Shown piece after piece: positions 60,446 through 64,000 of a stretch of 64,000 nucleotides of DNA (its first letter is position 1; the number at the start of each line of letters is the position of its first letter). This stretch comes from Lagopus muta (taxonomy: Eukaryota > Chordata > Aves > Galliformes > Phasianidae), in NCBI RefSeq assembly GCF_023343835.1, contig NC_064447.1, positions 12,677,501 to 12,741,500 of the forward strand, in the 5' to 3' direction. The position numbers were made by a program, and so were the translations under genes. The notes beneath the pieces were generated by a model, which was not told the origin of the DNA, did no database searches, and worked only from the letters and a program-made list of their open reading frames with translations.

Positions 60446-61594
60446 TTATTACACTTCATAACTTTGGACTGGGAGTCACAAGACTTCCCCTTTTTTTCCC
60501 CTCTGGGAAGGGGATGGAGGTGGTGCCTCTCATCTCAAGTCCTTGCACTCACCCAGCATGAAACCTCACCACATGTATGTACTCCTGTCAGATAGCAGAA
60601 ACAAGAGCAGCCATCCAGGCACGCGGTGGCTGGCAGGAATTTATTGAGACTGAGCTGGATGGAGTCTGATGTGGCAATAGCATGCTCCCATGCATGCTGG
60701 TGCTGCAGGGCAGGGGCAGCGGTGCTGGTTTGGCTGAGAGCAGGCTGGGACTAACAGGACTAACAGGGGAGTTGCCTGCCTGACTCAGTGGCAGCTGCCC
60801 CTGGGGAATGGATTACAATGGGGAACTGGAAGAGACCCAGCACTGACCTCAGAGGCAAATCTGCCTGACCTGCTGTTGGCAACAGAAAGGCAGGGAGAGG
60901 CAGAGGCGCTCCAGGTAACTGCTAGCAAACAGGCTTTCATGGACAGAGGCATCAATGTTTTGCCAGCCTTTAGAATTAGAGGAAGGAAAGAGAGACTTTG
61001 CTCTGCAAGCAGCAGCATGCAAGAAGCTTCGTGCAAAAAAAGAGAGAGGAAAAGTCCATCTCCATTACTTACTGTGTATGGGTAAATGTGGGCTGAGGAG
61101 TCTATGACTGCTCCCTGGTGCCTCGCCATCTTCAGCCAATTCCATCTGTGACCTCAGTTGGTGACAGCTACAGTTCTGGCCCTGTCTGATCTCAATTAAC
61201 TTCCCTCTGGCCATGCTGCAGTTCAAAACAGCATGATTCACACTTAAGTCAAGGAGTTATTCACTAAAAGGTAAAAATGTTAAGACTTTCATTAGCTTTG
61301 TGTATGTCAAGGCCAGCCCCACACCAGCTAAGCAGCCTGGATTCTATAGAGGTAGCATTTGCCTAAGGTGGATTGATGTTTAAACCTCTGCTTTGCCTTA
61401 CCATGCATTTAAATAACCACCCAAAAGCAGCAGAAAATAGAGTTTGTATTTTCTCCTTTTAAATTCAAGAGATCTTAATAATAACATCTCTGCTTGTCCT
61501 GTGTAGCTGGTGTTGTCTTGCCTTTCGCCTTGCCCTGTTTGCGTGAACAGCATCTCTATCTGAGGAAGATATTGGACAAAAGAATGTCAAGACC

Positions 61595-61770
61595 CCCAGC
61601 AACAATAAAAAAAATCATTAAGCTACAATAGGCCAGTCATTATCATTACTGGGTAATTATTAAGCTGTAAGGATTGCTAATTGTCTTATTAGCACTGAAC
61701 AATTATGCAAATAACAGAAAACATACCATAAAAGTAATAAAATTACCTTTTTTTTTTTTTTTTTTAAATC
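61595..61770. promoter_or_regulatory. AT-rich block with TAAT motifs and an octamer
   Basis: Many TAAT/ATTA cores lie between 61610 and 61745, together with a perfect octamer ATGCAAAT at 61705-61712. A T tract follows at about 61749-61766. This composition is common in homeodomain/POU-bound conserved enhancers, but also occurs by chance in AT-rich DNA. Confidence 0.3.
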
Positions 61771-62414
61771 AATAATGAGATTTAATAACTAAGGCAATGC
61801 TTGCAGATTTGCCCTCTCTGGAGTTTATTGGGGATGTCATTGGAGAGAAGTGAGAGCACTCACGGCACTCTGCGCAGGGTGAGCACAACATTTTGAACCA
61901 CATCTACAGCCACAGCACCAGGCTGTGTCCCCTGCTCTGCACCCACACAGGCAGCCAGGGACCCACAGGGGCCGAGGGCACGTGGTGGTCTCAGAGTTAG
62001 AGCAGGGCTGGATAGAAAGTCTGAATTTTGCATTCCTACAGCATGCCTGGCTTTGTGCAACCTGTTCTCCCTCAGATAAAATGTGGGGCTTCAGGTTTGG
62101 TCTGGGTGGAAGTAAGGCAGATGGTAGCCTTTCATACCAATCTAAGGCAAAAGTGGAAAGTCTTGGCCTTTAAAATTATTTTATTTCAAGGGTTTTATCC
62201 CCAGCTGGAAACCTGAAGTAAGAGCTGGCCTCTCCTCCTGGTAAGGAACCAGATGGATTTCAGAGTTCAGCTCTAAGCAGAATGCTGAAAACGTGACTTT
62301 GTTTTCCAGTGGAACAAGTATAAAGCTTTATTTGTTCACGCCATCGTGAAATGGAGGCTTCATTTACTTGTGTCTGCAAGGAGCTTGAAAGAGGCAAAGG
62401 GCTTCTTTGCTAAG

Positions 62415-62440
62415 AGTGATTAACACTGTTAATCACTAAC
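62415..62440. promoter_or_regulatory. HNF1-like palindrome
   Basis: AGTGATTAAC and GTTAATCACT form perfect 10-base inverted arms around ACT (62415-62437). The overlapping GTTAATCACTAAC (62428-62440) matches the HNF1 consensus GTTAATNATTAAC at 11 of 12 defined positions. Motif evidence only. Confidence 0.35.
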
Positions 62441-64000
62441 AAACATTATCGTGTTTCCGGGCTTTAAATTCTGCTCCGCTGATAAAACACAGCATTTCAA
62501 AGCTGCCAAGCCAGCTCCTGCTCCAGGGCGGGCCCTGCTCCCATGGTGATGCCATGACAGATACGGTTCACCTCACACAATCTTAGGATCCAAAGAGGTT
62601 TTGATCAGCAAAACACCTTTACTTTCGCTTTCTGATAAGAGCAGTGAAGTTTGTGGCTCTTGGAGAATTGCATTTTGTCATGGCTGTGTGAGGGTCACAG
62701 ATCACCACCGGCCATTTCAGCTTTCTCTGAAGAGAAGGGAAGGTCAGCTTCTGACCAGCACCATCCCTGTTTGTTTGTGCCCTGCTTTCAGTTCCCTGAG
62801 CTTCACTGGTGCCCTACAAAGCAGTTGTTATCTCTCTCCATTTTTCCTTCTCACCTGGTGGGAAGGATGCAGCAGGTGGGTAGTTTGGGGTAGTTTCCTA
62901 TCCTTGCTGCTTGGCAATGACTTTCTGAGATGGACTTCTTCCCTGTCTCTCACCTTTCCATGCTGGGGACAAGAAAGCCAACAGGCCAGCTTGGCAGTAA
63001 TGGATAATAAGAGAGAGACTTGGTGGTGGACTTCTTTTCAGTCAGGCATTGTGTTTCACCTGGGTGGCAGGCCACACTTTGCCCTGATGCTTTGTTTTTG
63101 ATGTTTTGAGGATGTGGGATAATGGCTATACAATTCACAGGTTTCTCAGTGGCGTATGTTGTGGAGAGATTTACCAAAGTGCCCTTCTCTGCAACTTCAC
63201 GTTTCACTTTCATCTTCTTTCAGTGGAAATTCGTGCTCAGACTTGAATTTTTTAATAATTTTCTTCTCCTGAAGGTCAAGCTAGCCAGGCTCCACGGAGA
63301 GGCAGTATCATGCAGAAGCATTTCTGTGTTAGTAGCTGTGAAATTGTAGAAGCTTCCTTTCCTTTGGTTTGGGCCTCTCTGTCTCTGTGGAGTCAGCCTG
63401 GCTGCCTTCTGGGAAGAGAGAGCTGATGAGGCATGTTACTGATGAGACGTGTGCTTTTTCCTTCTTGTTTTGAATCCCTCAATTTAATGTAAGCCATTGG
63501 CAAGGGAACGTATGAGAGCTCCTGGCTCCAGCACGTACTTCCTATTGTTGAGAGTGAACAGCCCTGTGTACAGCCTGCAGCAAAATTATGAAGTAGCTCA
63601 ATTTGATCTACTGATTTCCCACAATAGTTAAAAGATGTGCTTTTTCAGCCTATGATGTTGTGCGCTCTTATGAAAAGTGTTGGTTGAGGCCCCGTGCTGC
63701 CTGATATGAGGAATCAACCCTTTCCTTCTTCCTCGGGTCCTCAAAGTAACAAATGTTGGCTTGTTTTTCATTGGGCTTTAGGGTTGTTCTTGTCATATAT
63801 TAAGCTCCTTCTCTACTAATGGTAAAACCCAGGATACTGCATATGGGAGCCAGGATAAATTTAAGAGGTGGTATCAGGGAGTGATCCCCACTAGTCATAA
63901 CAACTGTCAAAAAGCACTCAGCATTTCTCTGCTGTAGTCCAGTATCTAGGAAGGGAGCTGAAAAGGAGTGAGAGGGAAGGAAAAAATGTCTTAAAATACA

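Larger units (their letters stand above)
57481..64000. other. Intergenic region downstream of INTS1
   Basis: No protein-coding exon, tRNA or rRNA was recognised in 6.5 kb. Items noted separately are an 81-codon open frame (60200-60445), an AT-rich homeodomain/octamer block (61595-61770) and an HNF1-like palindrome (62415-62440). By human synteny MICALL2 would be expected further right; none of its exons was identified here. Confidence 0.5.

Overview
This is a vertebrate nuclear DNA window, almost certainly from a galliform bird and most likely chicken. All coding sequence is split into short exons with GT-AG introns. The interspersed repeats are avian CR1 LINE 3' ends plus one short element with the termini of the chicken mariner Galluhop. 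The genes TMEM184A (+), MAFK (-) and INTS1 (+) lie in the order and orientation of human 7p22.3 (inverted), the segment that corresponds to chicken chromosome 14. Species and chromosome are inferences.

Layout. 1-3.46 kb: the last four coding exons and 3' UTR of TMEM184A. 3.46-5.4 kb: convergent intergenic space. 5.4-18.2 kb: MAFK on the minus strand, with a long AU-rich 3' UTR (about 5.4-9.7 kb), two coding exons (9732-10166 and 11470-11505), a 6.5 kb first intron and two CpG-rich promoter candidates (near 12.2-12.6 kb and 17.5-18.5 kb). 21.4-30.2 kb: a complete, intact GH31 acid alpha-glucosidase (GAA-like) gene that I do not know at this position in mammals. Its 19 coding exons join in frame to 931 codons. 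The predicted protein has a short acidic cytoplasmic tail and a membrane anchor where lysosomal GAA has a cleaved signal peptide. 30.65-57.5 kb: complete INTS1, with 47 coding exons (2,186 codons), CpG promoter and 3' UTR. 57.5-64 kb: intergenic DNA with no supported gene. By human synteny MICALL2 would follow beyond the window.

How the genes relate. They are not a pathway. TMEM184A is a multi-pass membrane protein, MAFK a small Maf bZIP partner of CNC and BACH factors, the GAA-like protein an alpha-glucan-cleaving glycosidase, and INTS1 the scaffold of the Integrator RNA-processing complex. The main point of interest is the GAA-like gene inserted into an otherwise conserved block. It ends only about 0.46 kb before the INTS1 start codon, and a CTCF-like motif lies in the gap. 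Secondary signals are NF-E2/AP-1, CRE and X-box motifs around MAFK, and a TAAT-rich/octamer block and an HNF1-like palindrome in the downstream desert.

Exon boundaries were placed by hand from splice signals, reading phase and recalled family sequence. Joined lengths were checked for frame but no alignment was run.
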